Source: JBAXPV01 sp037132075 (GTDB taxonomy: Bacteria; Bacteroidota; Bacteroidia; Bacteroidales; CAIXZF01). From it: a DNA stretch of 64,000 nucleotides. Under the pieces are notes generated by a model. The model searched no databases. It was not told the origin of the DNA and saw only the letters and a list, made by a program, of their open reading frames with translations. The stretch is taken from assembly GCA_037132075.1 (NCBI GenBank), contig JBAXPV010000020.1, positions 5,784 through 69,783 on the forward strand. Direction: 5' to 3'. Made by a program: the position numbers and the translations under genes. Each line of letters opens with the position of its first letter. The stretch's first letter is position 1. Positions 17,479-25,928 of the stretch are shown piece by piece.

Positions 17479-18878
17479 TGAATATAGGACTCATTTTTCC
17501 CAACAAGGACAGAAGGTACAAAACAATTCATTTAGGCCTAGCCTACCTGGCTGCCTATGCCAGGGAAGCGCATGATGACCTGAACTTCCAGGTCCTTGAT
17601 ACCCGGGTCGCAACCGCAAAAGAGACAAAACAATTCTTTGCTTCTTCCTTCGACCTTGTTGCCATGACAGTGTTCTCACCGGTTTATTTTGAGGTTATTG
17701 GTATTTTTAACAAGCTAAAGAAGAACAATCCTGAAGTAAAGGTTTGTTTGGGTGGACCTTACGTCACAACGATTAAAGAAGACATCTTCAAAAAGACTCC
17801 GGCAAATTTCGTGGTCGTTGGTGAAGGCGAAATTACTTTCTCAGAATTGATCGCACACTTGAAAGGAACAAAAGAAATTAAAGAGATTCCGGGTTTACTT
17901 TATCTGGATTCTTCAGGGAGTGTTATAATGAACCCACCACGTGCTCACATTAAAGACATAAATAAAATTCCGTTTCCTGCATATGATCTTTTCCCAATGG
18001 AAAGATATCCCCTTCACAGGATGATCACAAGCAGGGGATGCCCTTATGCCTGTGCCTGGTGTAACTCAAGTTCGATATGGAATCAAACATACCGGAACCG
18101 AACGGCAGAAAACATGGTCTATGAAATAGAATTCCTGCTTGAAAATTATGGGAAAAAGATCTTTGTCTTTGGCGACAATAGCTTCAATGTAGATCAGAAA
18201 AACCTGGCAGAATTCTGCGACCTTTTAATTGCTAAAAATATCAGGATTCTATGGTCAGCCTCTATACGGGCAGATGTCATGACACAGGAAATGGCTCAAA
18301 AGATGAAAATGGCCGGCTGTTATAATGTTTCCATTGGCGTGGAATCAGCCAATAATGAAATATTGGCCCATATCAACAAGTCAACGACAATTGAGAAAAT
18401 TACCCGGGGAATCAGTTATTTAAAAAGTGTTGGTATAGAAGTTATGACCCAGTATGTGATTGGCAGTCCGTTTGAGACCCTTGATACGGTGAAGCAATCA
18501 ATTGAATATGCAAAACAATCAGAAAGTGATTATACCAATTTCTATACGGTTCTTCCTTTTAAAGGAACAGCTCAGTGGGATCATATCAGGGAACACGGGA
18601 CTTTTTATACCGAAGAAATTCATGATTTTCATTCCATAAACCCAAGAATTGTTTTTGAAACGCCTGAGTTTCCTTATAAAGACAGGCTGGAGGCAATAAG
18701 GCTGGTCAAAAAAAATGGTTTTTACAGCAACAAGGATACAAAAAGCTGGTGGTTTGATACCGCAAAAGAGACCTCAAGAAAAATCCAGAGACTATTACCG
18801 GAATCTGCTGGTAAGAAGCTTTATCTGCTGTTAAAGTCTATTTACAAGCTAAAGTTAATTAAGAAAAATAACCGCTGA
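17472..18878 (+). CDS. B12-binding-type radical SAM protein
   Basis: 468 residues from ATG 17472; ATG 17478, overlapping the SDR stop as TGATG, is equally likely. Residues about 1-140 form a cobalamin-binding-like Rossmann domain (LGLAYLAAYAREA, VLDTRVA, VCLGGPYVTT, VVVGEGE). The radical SAM motif CPYACAWC is at C190, C194 and C197, followed by SIGVESANNEILAHINK, typical of the BchE/HpnP-like class. These enzymes do methylations, ring contractions or cyclisations; some members with this N-terminus do not use B12. It is the second radical SAM enzyme of the cluster. Confidence 0.88.
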   Translation: MVMNIGLIFPNKDRRYKTIHLGLAYLAAYAREAHDDLNFQVLDTRVATAKETKQFFASSFDLVAMTVFSPVYFEVIGIFNKLKKNNPEVKVCLGGPYVTTIKEDIFKKTPANFVVVGEGEITFSELIAHLKGTKEIKEIPGLLYLDSSGSVIMNPPRAHIKDINKIPFPAYDLFPMERYPLHRMITSRGCPYACAWCNSSSIWNQTYRNRTAENMVYEIEFLLENYGKKIFVFGDNSFNVDQKNLAEFCDLLIAKNIRILWSASIRADVMTQEMAQKMKMAGCYNVSIGVESANNEILAHINKSTTIEKITRGISYLKSVGIEVMTQYVIGSPFETLDTVKQSIEYAKQSESDYTNFYTVLPFKGTAQWDHIREHGTFYTEEIHDFHSINPRIVFETPEFPYKDRLEAIRLVKKNGFYSNKDTKSWWFDTAKETSRKIQRLLPESAGKKLYLLLKSIYKLKLIKKNNR

Positions 18879-18906
18879 TCTTTCACTTAATAAACATAAC
18901 AATCCC

Positions 18907-19986
18907 GTGCTTATAATATTGGGCATAACTATATGCGTTGTCGGTTTGTATTTGTCTTACCCAATCTGCTTGAGGCTTTTTGCAAAGCGTGATATATTAT
19001 ATAGTGTGGAAAAGGAGGCGATCACGCGTGTTTCAGTGATTTTGTTGTCATTCAATGGGAAAGCTTTTTTAAAGGATAAAATAGAATTCCTGTTAAAAGA
19101 AATATCCTTCTTTGAATCCGCAGAATTAATTGTTATTGATGACGGCAGCACCGACGGCAGCATTGAAATTTTAAAAAGATACCCGGTTTCGGATTCTTTG
19201 AAAATTATTTTTAATGACAAACAGCACGGAATTCCTTATTCCATGAACCTTGGTGTTGCCAAAGCAGATCATCCTTACGTGATTTTCTGCGATCAGCGGC
19301 AGAAATTATCTTCCAATATTTTGAAGCGGATTTTGGAGCCAATGAGAAGAGAAGATGTCGGGGCGGTTTCGGGATGTATTTCATCGCGTGACAATAAGGA
19401 ACAGTTTTCTTTTATCCGTACGCACGAGAATTTTATGAAATCGGCTGAAAGCAATGCCGGGAGCCTGATTGGTGTTTATGGTCCCTTTTATGCGATCCGG
19501 AAACATTGTTATTCACCAATACCCGAATATATCATTTTGGATGATTTGTACCTGAGTCTGAGAATCCTAAAAACCAAGCAGATAGAACTCATAAACGACT
19601 GCCATATTATCGATGATAATTTTTCGGTTTTGTATGATTATCAAAGGACTAGGAGATATCTCTGTGGCCTGCTGCAACTTTTGAAAGAGCGAACATTGAT
19701 CAGTGAATTGAGTTATCAGCATTGGACGATGTTGATATGGCATAAATACCTTAGGTTAATTATTCCATTTCTCTTGTCAGGCTGTTATGTCATCTTGGGA
19801 ATCGCTATGACTGAAGGGATTGCGTATGTCATTGCTTTTATCCTGATTAGCCTGATGGCTGTTTTATCAGTGTTGCCAGCCAGGATGACTTTTCCTTTTC
19901 GATTTAAAAACCTACTCCGTATTAATATCTTTTATTTTTTTGCGGTGCATGACATATTGATTGATGAAATATTTAAGAAAAAGTAA
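18907..19986 (+). CDS. Membrane-anchored family 2 glycosyltransferase
   Basis: 359 residues from GTG 18907. One N-terminal transmembrane segment (MLIILGITICVVGLYLSY) precedes a GT-A domain with VSVILLSFNG, the nucleotide-binding VIDDGSTDGS (about 76-85) and a substrate-side DQRQ in place of the classic DxD region; ILDDLYLSLR supplies the acidic catalytic region. Two or three C-terminal transmembrane segments (about 275-330) follow. The architecture is that of processive or polyprenyl-linked GT2 enzymes acting at the inner membrane on the cytoplasmic side. Confidence 0.85.
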   Translation: MLIILGITICVVGLYLSYPICLRLFAKRDILYSVEKEAITRVSVILLSFNGKAFLKDKIEFLLKEISFFESAELIVIDDGSTDGSIEILKRYPVSDSLKIIFNDKQHGIPYSMNLGVAKADHPYVIFCDQRQKLSSNILKRILEPMRREDVGAVSGCISSRDNKEQFSFIRTHENFMKSAESNAGSLIGVYGPFYAIRKHCYSPIPEYIILDDLYLSLRILKTKQIELINDCHIIDDNFSVLYDYQRTRRYLCGLLQLLKERTLISELSYQHWTMLIWHKYLRLIIPFLLSGCYVILGIAMTEGIAYVIAFILISLMAVLSVLPARMTFPFRFKNLLRINIFYFFAVHDILIDEIFKKK

Positions 19987-20012
19987 TGAAGTTCTGGCAA
20001 AGTCACTAAACA

Positions 20013-21179
20013 ATGGAACACGAAATTAAATATAATGATATCTACACTGGCATGAAGAGCGAGCATGATTTGTCTGAAGAAATTTTCCTGATGAAGCCTT
20101 TTCTGCCGCCAATAGCGGATATGTTGCCATATCTTGAGCGGATATGGGCTTCCCGTCAACTAACGAACGGCGGTTCGGTACATGCTGAATTTGAGCAGGC
20201 AATAGCTGATTATCTCGGGGTAAATTATATCAGTTTGTTTGCCAATGGCACATTGGCTTTGATGATTGCCTTAAAAACGATGAATCTTCAGGGTGAAGTG
20301 ATTACGACTCCCTTTACTTCTCCGGCCACTTTGCAGGCCATCTATTGGAATAATCTGAAGCCGGTATTTGTCGATGTTAATGAAACCGACCTTAATATCA
20401 ATTCTTCCCTTATTGAAGCAGCAATAAGCCCGCTCACAGCTGCCATATTGCCGGTCCATATCTTTGGCGCCCCTTGTGATGTTGACCAGATTAAATATCT
20501 GTCAAAGAAATATAATTTAAAAGTCCTTTACGATGCTGCCCATTGTTTTGGGGTGCAAATGAATGGGAACTCCCTTTGCAATTATGGAGACCTGTCTGTA
20601 TTGAGTTTCCATGCAACAAAGGTATTTAACACTTTTGAAGGTGGGGCGATTGTTTGTCATGATAAAGAGACAAAACAGAAAATAGATTCGCTAAAAAATA
20701 CAGGCATTGACCAGGACCACAAACTCTGTGGATATGGTTTCAATGCCAAGATGAATGAGATTCAATCTGCATTTGGCCTGTGTCAGTTAAAATATGTCGA
20801 TACTGTGATTGAAATGCGGAAAGCAGCCACGATGCACTACAGGAAGTTCTTTAGCCAAAGTAAAGGACTTCGAATGTTGATTGAATCCGAAAACATCCGA
20901 CATAATTATTCTTATCTTTCAATTCTGATTGATCCTGAAGTTTTCGGGGCCAGTCGTGATGAATTGTTTAATGCGCTGCAAAGCAGGAATATCGTCAGTC
21001 GTAAATACTTTTCTCCGCTGCTGAGTGATACCCCGGAGTTTGAGATGTATAAAACCCATGACTTGCCTGTGGCAGAGAAAATTGCAAGGAACATATTATG
21101 TCTTCCGCTTTTTCATGACATTTCCGGTGATCAGATTAGCAGGATCGTTGATACAATAAACCATCTGCATCGGGAATAA
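20013..21179 (+). CDS. DegT/DnrJ/EryC1/StrS-family aminotransferase
   Basis: 388 residues. PLP-dependent fold type I: FANGTLALMIALKTM near 77-91, FTSPATLQAI, the PLP-stacking DAAHCFG near 174-180, and the Schiff-base lysine K203 in SFHATKVFNTFEGG. The C-terminal GYGFNAKMNEIQSAFG is also family-typical. Members aminate keto sugars of nucleotide-linked sugars at C3 or C4. ATG 20040-ish internal starts are possible, but the chosen ATG gives good cover of the family N-terminus. Set between two glycosyltransferases, it points to an amino sugar in the cluster product. Confidence 0.92.
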   Translation: MEHEIKYNDIYTGMKSEHDLSEEIFLMKPFLPPIADMLPYLERIWASRQLTNGGSVHAEFEQAIADYLGVNYISLFANGTLALMIALKTMNLQGEVITTPFTSPATLQAIYWNNLKPVFVDVNETDLNINSSLIEAAISPLTAAILPVHIFGAPCDVDQIKYLSKKYNLKVLYDAAHCFGVQMNGNSLCNYGDLSVLSFHATKVFNTFEGGAIVCHDKETKQKIDSLKNTGIDQDHKLCGYGFNAKMNEIQSAFGLCQLKYVDTVIEMRKAATMHYRKFFSQSKGLRMLIESENIRHNYSYLSILIDPEVFGASRDELFNALQSRNIVSRKYFSPLLSDTPEFEMYKTHDLPVAEKIARNILCLPLFHDISGDQISRIVDTINHLHRE

Positions 21180-21188
21180 AGAAACTCA

Positions 21189-22400
21189 ATGAAAGTATTA
21201 CAACTATGCCATAAGATGCCTTTTCCCCTTCATGATGGAGGCGCTTATTCTATATATCATACAGCTTTAGGCTTGATTTCACAGAATGTTGATCTGAAAG
21301 TGTTTGCAATCAACACACCCAGGAATTGGGTCGAAAAAAGCGTCATTCCAACAGACTTTGTCAAAAAGACCCGTTTCGAATATGCCAGGGTGGATACCCG
21401 ATTCAGTCCGGTGAAAGCACTCCTGAATCTCTTTTCCAATGAATCCTATTTCGTGGAGCGATTTTATTCAAAGGAATTTGAATCATATTTAATAAGAATT
21501 TTGAAGGAGGATTCCTATGATATCGTCCACCTGGAGCATGTGTATTTGTGCCTGTATCTGGATACAATCAGGAAATATTCGAGAGCCAGGGTAGTGCTTC
21601 GTCCGCAGAATGTAGAAAATAAAGTATGGGAAAGGTACCTGGCTCACGCTTATAATCCATTTATAAAGAGCTATTTGCGTTTGGCAACGAAGCGGCTAAA
21701 GCAATTTGAAATTAAGCAGGTAGCTAAAGTTGATGGCATCATCGCCATTTCTGAAGCGGATCGTCAGCTATTCGCACTCTACGCACCAAAAATTGCCATG
21801 GCCACCGTGCCTATTGGGTTTGACTTTTCCATTCGTCAATACCTAGATACAGAAAGGCAATTTGAGAATTTTCCGGTTTTTTATCATTTGGGTTCTATGG
21901 ATTGGTTGCCTAATGCTCAGGCAATCAGGTGGTTTGTGGAAGAAGTAATGCCATTTGTCATTAAAGATTATCCTGAATTCATTTTCAGAATTGCAGGAAA
22001 AAATATGCCTCAGTGGTTTATAAAGCGGCAGAATAAACACCTTATTGTAGATCGGAAAGTAAGCGAATCAGTTGACTATCATGCAGACAAGGCGATAATG
22101 ATCGTTCCCTTATTGTCAGGTGGCGGTATCAGGGCAAAAATAATAGAAGGCATGGCACTGGGAAAAGTGATCATTTCCACGACCATTGGCGCCGAAGGAA
22201 TCCCATATACAGATCAAAAAAACATTTTAATTGGGAATACTAAGGAAGAATTGGCCATTCAAATCAGCAAATGCAGAGAGTCAAAGGAATTCTGCCGGAT
22301 GATCGGTAAAAATGCACAGCTACTCGCACTCGAATACTACGATTGTCGAAATATAGCGCAGCAAATGATCAAGTTCTATAGCCTTCAGCCCTCAGTCTAA
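21189..22400 (+). CDS. Family 4-type glycosyltransferase (GT-B)
   Basis: 403 residues starting MKVLQLCHKMPFPLHDGGA, the GT4 N-terminal loop with the donor-side GG. The C-terminal Rossmann domain has FHLGSMDWLPNAQAI, IAGKNMPQWF and the donor-binding LLSGGGIRAKIIEGMALGK, where ExxxxxxG and the basic residue of GGGIRAK fit GT4 enzymes. No membrane segment. It starts 9 nt after the aminotransferase stop and ends the cluster. It probably transfers a sugar from a nucleotide donor to the growing product; the acceptor is unknown. Confidence 0.88.
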   Translation: MKVLQLCHKMPFPLHDGGAYSIYHTALGLISQNVDLKVFAINTPRNWVEKSVIPTDFVKKTRFEYARVDTRFSPVKALLNLFSNESYFVERFYSKEFESYLIRILKEDSYDIVHLEHVYLCLYLDTIRKYSRARVVLRPQNVENKVWERYLAHAYNPFIKSYLRLATKRLKQFEIKQVAKVDGIIAISEADRQLFALYAPKIAMATVPIGFDFSIRQYLDTERQFENFPVFYHLGSMDWLPNAQAIRWFVEEVMPFVIKDYPEFIFRIAGKNMPQWFIKRQNKHLIVDRKVSESVDYHADKAIMIVPLLSGGGIRAKIIEGMALGKVIISTTIGAEGIPYTDQKNILIGNTKEELAIQISKCRESKEFCRMIGKNAQLLALEYYDCRNIAQQMIKFYSLQPSV

Positions 22401-22418
22401 CAGTCTTCAGCCGATCCC

Positions 22419-22447
22419 GCCATCCTTCGACTCCGCTCTTGATGACG
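22419..22447. repeat. Possible dispersed repeat element (CCTTCGACTCCGCTC type)
   Basis: The stretch contains CCTTCGACTCCGCTC followed by TTGATGACG. I recall a very similar motif (CCTTCGACTCCGCTCAGGATGA) as a high-copy intergenic repeat in many Bacteroidota genomes. Only one copy is in this window, so its repetitive nature here is inference. It lies between two convergent genes. Confidence 0.4.
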
Positions 22448-22452
22448 TCAGC

Positions 22453-23025
22453 CTAAAAATTCTCCGCCAACACCTCAAAGTACCCTTGAGGATGCTCACA
22501 TCCGGGGCAGTTATGCAAGGCGCGCTCACTTTCATAGATGAGCCCACATTTGCGGCAATACCATTTAACTTTATGATCTTTCTTGAAGACAGTGCCATCT
22601 TCAATGTTTTTCAGGAGTTTCTCAAAACGCCTCACATAGAACTCACTAATTTGCGAGAATAGCTTGAGTTTCGTGGCTACTTTCTTTTGGTCCTCAGTCC
22701 AGGCAAGCGCTTCACATTCTTTCAAGAGTGCGATCATCGCTTTTTCATTAGCGATGGAGACAGCCAGGTTTTCTGCGGTGTTGCTGATGCCCGGACTTTT
22801 AACCTCCAGGGAAACGACTGGCGATTGTCCTTCCAGTAGCCTGAATAATGTTTTGGCATGATTCAGGATCTGTTCGTGCATCTCGGTAAAGATTGCCATG
22901 ATCTGTTCATAGCCGTCTTTCTTCGATTGTTTAGCAAAATACTCATATTGGTTGATGGCTTGTAACTTGAGGAGGTAAAGCCTGGCGACATTTTCTAAAG
23001 TGTGGTTTTCAGAGATTGTACTCAC
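22453..23025 (-). CDS. Rubrerythrin-like protein with degenerate diiron site
   Basis: 190 residues from GTG 23025. The C-terminus is an intact rubredoxin-like domain with C157-x2-C160 and C173-x2-C176 (WYCRKCGL, NCPGCEHPQGYFEV), nearly identical to ordinary rubrerythrins. The N-terminal four-helix part aligns over its whole length (KKDGYEQIMAIFTE), but several metal ligands are replaced: Lys20 for the first Glu, Ile53 for the Glu of the first ExxH (His56 kept), and Ser127/Tyr130 for Glu/His of the last motif. Glu94 remains. Classic rubrerythrins reduce peroxide with NADH-derived electrons; this one probably cannot do so in the same way. Convergent with the GT4 gene. Confidence 0.85.
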   Translation of the reverse strand: MSTISENHTLENVARLYLLKLQAINQYEYFAKQSKKDGYEQIMAIFTEMHEQILNHAKTLFRLLEGQSPVVSLEVKSPGISNTAENLAVSIANEKAMIALLKECEALAWTEDQKKVATKLKLFSQISEFYVRRFEKLLKNIEDGTVFKKDHKVKWYCRKCGLIYESERALHNCPGCEHPQGYFEVLAENF

Positions 23026-23096
23026 GGAAAGGAAATTGATTTGTTTCCTGCGAAAATACAGAATGTTGTTAATTTTATAGCTTCTAAACTTAAGCT

Positions 23097-24491
23097 ATGA
23101 AGAATTTTTGTTGGATTTTGATGTTGGCGGGCCTTACTTTACTGGGGTTTTCGTGTAAAGGGAAGACAGGGTCGCGTCAAGCTGCACCTGCCATAGTTGT
23201 GCTACAAAGAGGAGTCATCATGCAAAAAATCAGTTGTTTGTCGGGGGATTGTAGCTTTGCCTTATACTTGCCTTCGCAATATGACTCCACAAAAAAGTGG
23301 CCGGTAATTGTTGCTTTCGACCCGAGTGGCAAAGGAAGTATCCCACTGAAACTCTGCCAGGAACAAGCACAGAAATATGGTTATATCCTAATTGGTTCCA
23401 ATGATTCCAGGAACGGTCTGCCTTTTCAGACCTCCCTTGAGATCTTTAAAACTTTGATACAAGATGTTTCTTCCCGCCTGAGTATCGATCCGGACCGTAT
23501 ACAACTCTTTGGGTTTTCGGGGGGTGCGCGGGTCGCAGGCGCTATTGCAATGACACGTTCCGATATACATGCCGTGATCGGATGTTCTGCCAGGCTTCCT
23601 GACTTGGGTGCACCCATCACAAAACCCTTTGAATACCTTGGAGTTGCCGGTATGGGCGATATGAATTACCTGGAAATGAAGCTCATGTTTAACCAGCTTG
23701 ACAAGAGCCCCTTACCCCATTTCCTGCTGCTTCATGATGGAAAACATGCCTGGCCACCGGCGACAATGATTCCTGAGATCTTTTACTGGCTACAGCTAAA
23801 GGCGATGAAAGACGGATTCCTGCCAACAGACAATGATTATATTGCCGAGGTGTTGACCGCTTTTCACAGAGACCTGGTAGTAGCCAGGCAAGCCAATGAC
23901 CTTTTGCTGGAAGAATATGTTTGCCATAAGGCGATTCACTACCTTGAAGGCTTCCCCCAGGATGTGACATTTAAAAAAGAACTGGATGTTATTCAAAAAA
24001 GACCCGCCTATCAAGGTGCTGTTAATCAGTGTAATAAAATCCTACAGCACGAAAAAGACGCGCAATTGGACTATGCAGCAGACCTGATGTCAAAAGATGT
24101 GAATTGGTGGCGGAAAGAAGCAGCTTCCCTGGATAAGAAGACGAAGACTTCTGCTACTTCTGATGAAAAAATGATGTACAAACGTGTCCTGGGCTATTTG
24201 AGCCTGGCCACATATACCAGTGTCAACCAGGCGATGCGTTCCGGCGCCTGGGATGCTGCGGATCGTTATAACCAACTATACGCTGTCATCGACCCGGAGA
24301 ATGCTGAGCATGCCTACCTTGGGGCTGTGCTTTTTCTGAAGCAAGGGAAAGAGAGCGAAGCAATAAAGTCATTGCAAGATGCAGTGAATCTAGGGTTTAA
24401 TGACTTGGATCGGATGGAAAAAGATAGCAGCTTTGCTTCGCTTAGGGAGAAAGCGGCGTATGTTGAATTGCTTGGGAAAATGAAGAAATAA
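23097..24491 (+). CDS. Alpha/beta-hydrolase lipoprotein with C-terminal TPR-like region
   Basis: 464 residues with a lipoprotein signal (Cys20 in LLGFSCKGK). The hydrolase part (about 45-240) resembles polyhydroxybutyrate depolymerase/feruloyl esterase-type enzymes: WPVIVAFDPSGKG, the nucleophile elbow GFSGG in LFGFSGGARVAG, and a late His in HDGKHAWPP. The remaining 220 residues are helical and end in a TPR-like repeat (HAYLGAVLFLKQGKESEAIK). Probably an outer- or inner-membrane anchored esterase facing the periplasm. Substrate unknown. It starts divergently from the rubrerythrin-like gene 71 nt away. Confidence 0.8.
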   Translation: MKNFCWILMLAGLTLLGFSCKGKTGSRQAAPAIVVLQRGVIMQKISCLSGDCSFALYLPSQYDSTKKWPVIVAFDPSGKGSIPLKLCQEQAQKYGYILIGSNDSRNGLPFQTSLEIFKTLIQDVSSRLSIDPDRIQLFGFSGGARVAGAIAMTRSDIHAVIGCSARLPDLGAPITKPFEYLGVAGMGDMNYLEMKLMFNQLDKSPLPHFLLLHDGKHAWPPATMIPEIFYWLQLKAMKDGFLPTDNDYIAEVLTAFHRDLVVARQANDLLLEEYVCHKAIHYLEGFPQDVTFKKELDVIQKRPAYQGAVNQCNKILQHEKDAQLDYAADLMSKDVNWWRKEAASLDKKTKTSATSDEKMMYKRVLGYLSLATYTSVNQAMRSGAWDAADRYNQLYAVIDPENAEHAYLGAVLFLKQGKESEAIKSLQDAVNLGFNDLDRMEKDSSFASLREKAAYVELLGKMKK

Positions 24492-24512
24492 GTCGTGCGT
24501 GAATTGCGCGCC

Positions 24513-25115
24513 TTAATTTATTTTATAGCTGTTAAGATAGGTTTTGCTATCATAAGAGCGCTCCACATACACCAATCCAACTCCGTTGGCATATAGGTTT
24601 GTGCTATTCCCCATCAAAGTATCTCCGTCGCCGAAGTCGATATAGGTCTTCATATTCACGTTGATGCAATGCGGGTAAATGAACCCGTAAACAGTTTTTG
24701 GCACATCAAATTCTGCGATGGTATAATGCAATTTGGTAGGATTTCCGTTGTTAGTGTAGGAAACATCCCAATGTGCACCGACAGGCACATTATCTTTTAA
24801 ATAGAGAAATTCAATCTGTTGATTTCCATTGATCAGCAGATTATAATAAGCACCAGCATCTTTGCGGTACCAGGATATCCCAGCCTGTGTATTGGCGACA
24901 CCCCGGTATTTCTTGCCTCCGAAAGTGGAGTCGATGCTGGTAACCAGCTGACTGTAAACGCTGCCCTGGGGATAATCGGTATAAGTCCAAAAAGAATTTG
25001 TTGTTGTGGGCATGAAGTTATTCAGGAGCTCAACTTTAATATCCTCCTTGGTTTTGGTACACGAAAAGGCGATGATCATTAAAAGAGCCAGTGCCGGGTA
25101 AAATAGTTTCTTCAT
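24513..25115 (-). CDS. Predicted lipoprotein, unknown function
   Basis: 200 residues, signal MKKLFYPALALLMIIAFSC with lipobox Cys19. The mature part is beta-rich (NSFWTYTDYPQGSVYS, KYRGVANTQAG, GAHWDVSYTNNG, GFIYPHCINVNMKTYIDFGD), like many small Bacteroidota surface lipoproteins of unknown function. No catalytic or ligand motif is seen. It is convergent with the hydrolase gene (21 nt between stops) and has its own promoter-like box upstream, so it is probably transcribed apart from the long operon before it. Confidence 0.75.
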   Translation of the reverse strand: MKKLFYPALALLMIIAFSCTKTKEDIKVELLNNFMPTTTNSFWTYTDYPQGSVYSQLVTSIDSTFGGKKYRGVANTQAGISWYRKDAGAYYNLLINGNQQIEFLYLKDNVPVGAHWDVSYTNNGNPTKLHYTIAEFDVPKTVYGFIYPHCINVNMKTYIDFGDGDTLMGNSTNLYANGVGLVYVERSYDSKTYLNSYKIN

Positions 25116-25134
25116 TTTTCCGAGAATTTCTTTA

Positions 25135-25142
25135 CAAATATA
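25135..25142 (-). promoter_or_regulatory. Bacteroidetes -7 element (TATATTTG)
   Basis: Minus-strand TATATTTG is an exact TAnnTTTG match, ends 19 nt before the ATG of the lipoprotein gene and lies in the short space after the TIGR02757 stop. No clear -33 TTG. Confidence 0.45.
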
Positions 25143-25149
25143 CTAAAAA

Positions 25150-25926
25150 TCAGAAGTGTTCATAAACCCCCAGGCTAAAAAGCGCCAGGTCATATTTTAC
25201 AGGATCAGACGGGTCAAATCGTCTAAGGTTGCCTGTGAGTTCGCAAACCGCTTTCCAGTCATCCTGTTTTCTTTCCAAAAGACCAAGTTTCCGGGCAACG
25301 CTACCCGAGTGGAGATCGAGCGGACAGCATAATTTGGAAGGACTGATGATTTTCCAAAGTCCAAAATCGACGCCCATCTCGTCCTGGCGGATCATCCATC
25401 TCAGGTACATGTTGATTCTCTTCGCAGCTGAATTACGTGAAGGCTCTGATACGTGTTTTTCTGTCCGGGCTGGATGTGAGAGTTCGAAAAAAATACTGCG
25501 GAAATGACTAATGGCTTTGCCAGTATCTGTGGCATCTTTGCCGAATCCTGATTGGAATACTTTTTCAAGTCCTTGATGCTTTTGATAAATGTTTTGTAAG
25601 GATTTCAGAAAATAGATACAATCGATGCCATTGAAGGTCCGGTGGACAAACTGCCTGAATCTCTTAGTGTCATCAGATTTGGCATTCATGATAAAATCAT
25701 GTGGCGCCATGTCCATTAATTCCATAAGGCGATGGGCATTTTTCAAAATACTTGGTCGTTGGCCCCATGAGATAGTGGCTGTGAGAAATGCGGATATCTC
25801 GATATCTTCTTTCCGGCTAAAAAGATGCGGAATGGAGATTGGATCTTGTTCAATAAATGAAGGACGATTGTATAAAAGGTATTTTTCTTCCAGGAAATCT
25901 TTCAGCGTTTCTGGGGTAAAGGACAT
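25150..25926 (-). CDS. TIGR02757 family protein (DUF2400)
   Basis: 258 residues from ATG 25926; an upstream TTG at 25932 would overlap the previous stop and is less likely. Family features: YNRPSFIEQDPISIPHLF, DIEISAFLTATISWGQR, an all-helical core, and near the C-terminus LDLHSGSVARKLGLL, a helix-hairpin-helix-like segment resembling DNA glycosylase-type folds. The family is conserved in Bacteroidota and of unknown function; a nucleic-acid role is inference. It starts 2 nt after the stop of the GT39-like gene and is the last gene of the long run from comEC. Confidence 0.88.
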   Translation of the reverse strand: MSFTPETLKDFLEEKYLLYNRPSFIEQDPISIPHLFSRKEDIEISAFLTATISWGQRPSILKNAHRLMELMDMAPHDFIMNAKSDDTKRFRQFVHRTFNGIDCIYFLKSLQNIYQKHQGLEKVFQSGFGKDATDTGKAISHFRSIFFELSHPARTEKHVSEPSRNSAAKRINMYLRWMIRQDEMGVDFGLWKIISPSKLCCPLDLHSGSVARKLGLLERKQDDWKAVCELTGNLRRFDPSDPVKYDLALFSLGVYEHF

Positions 25927-25928
25927 TA

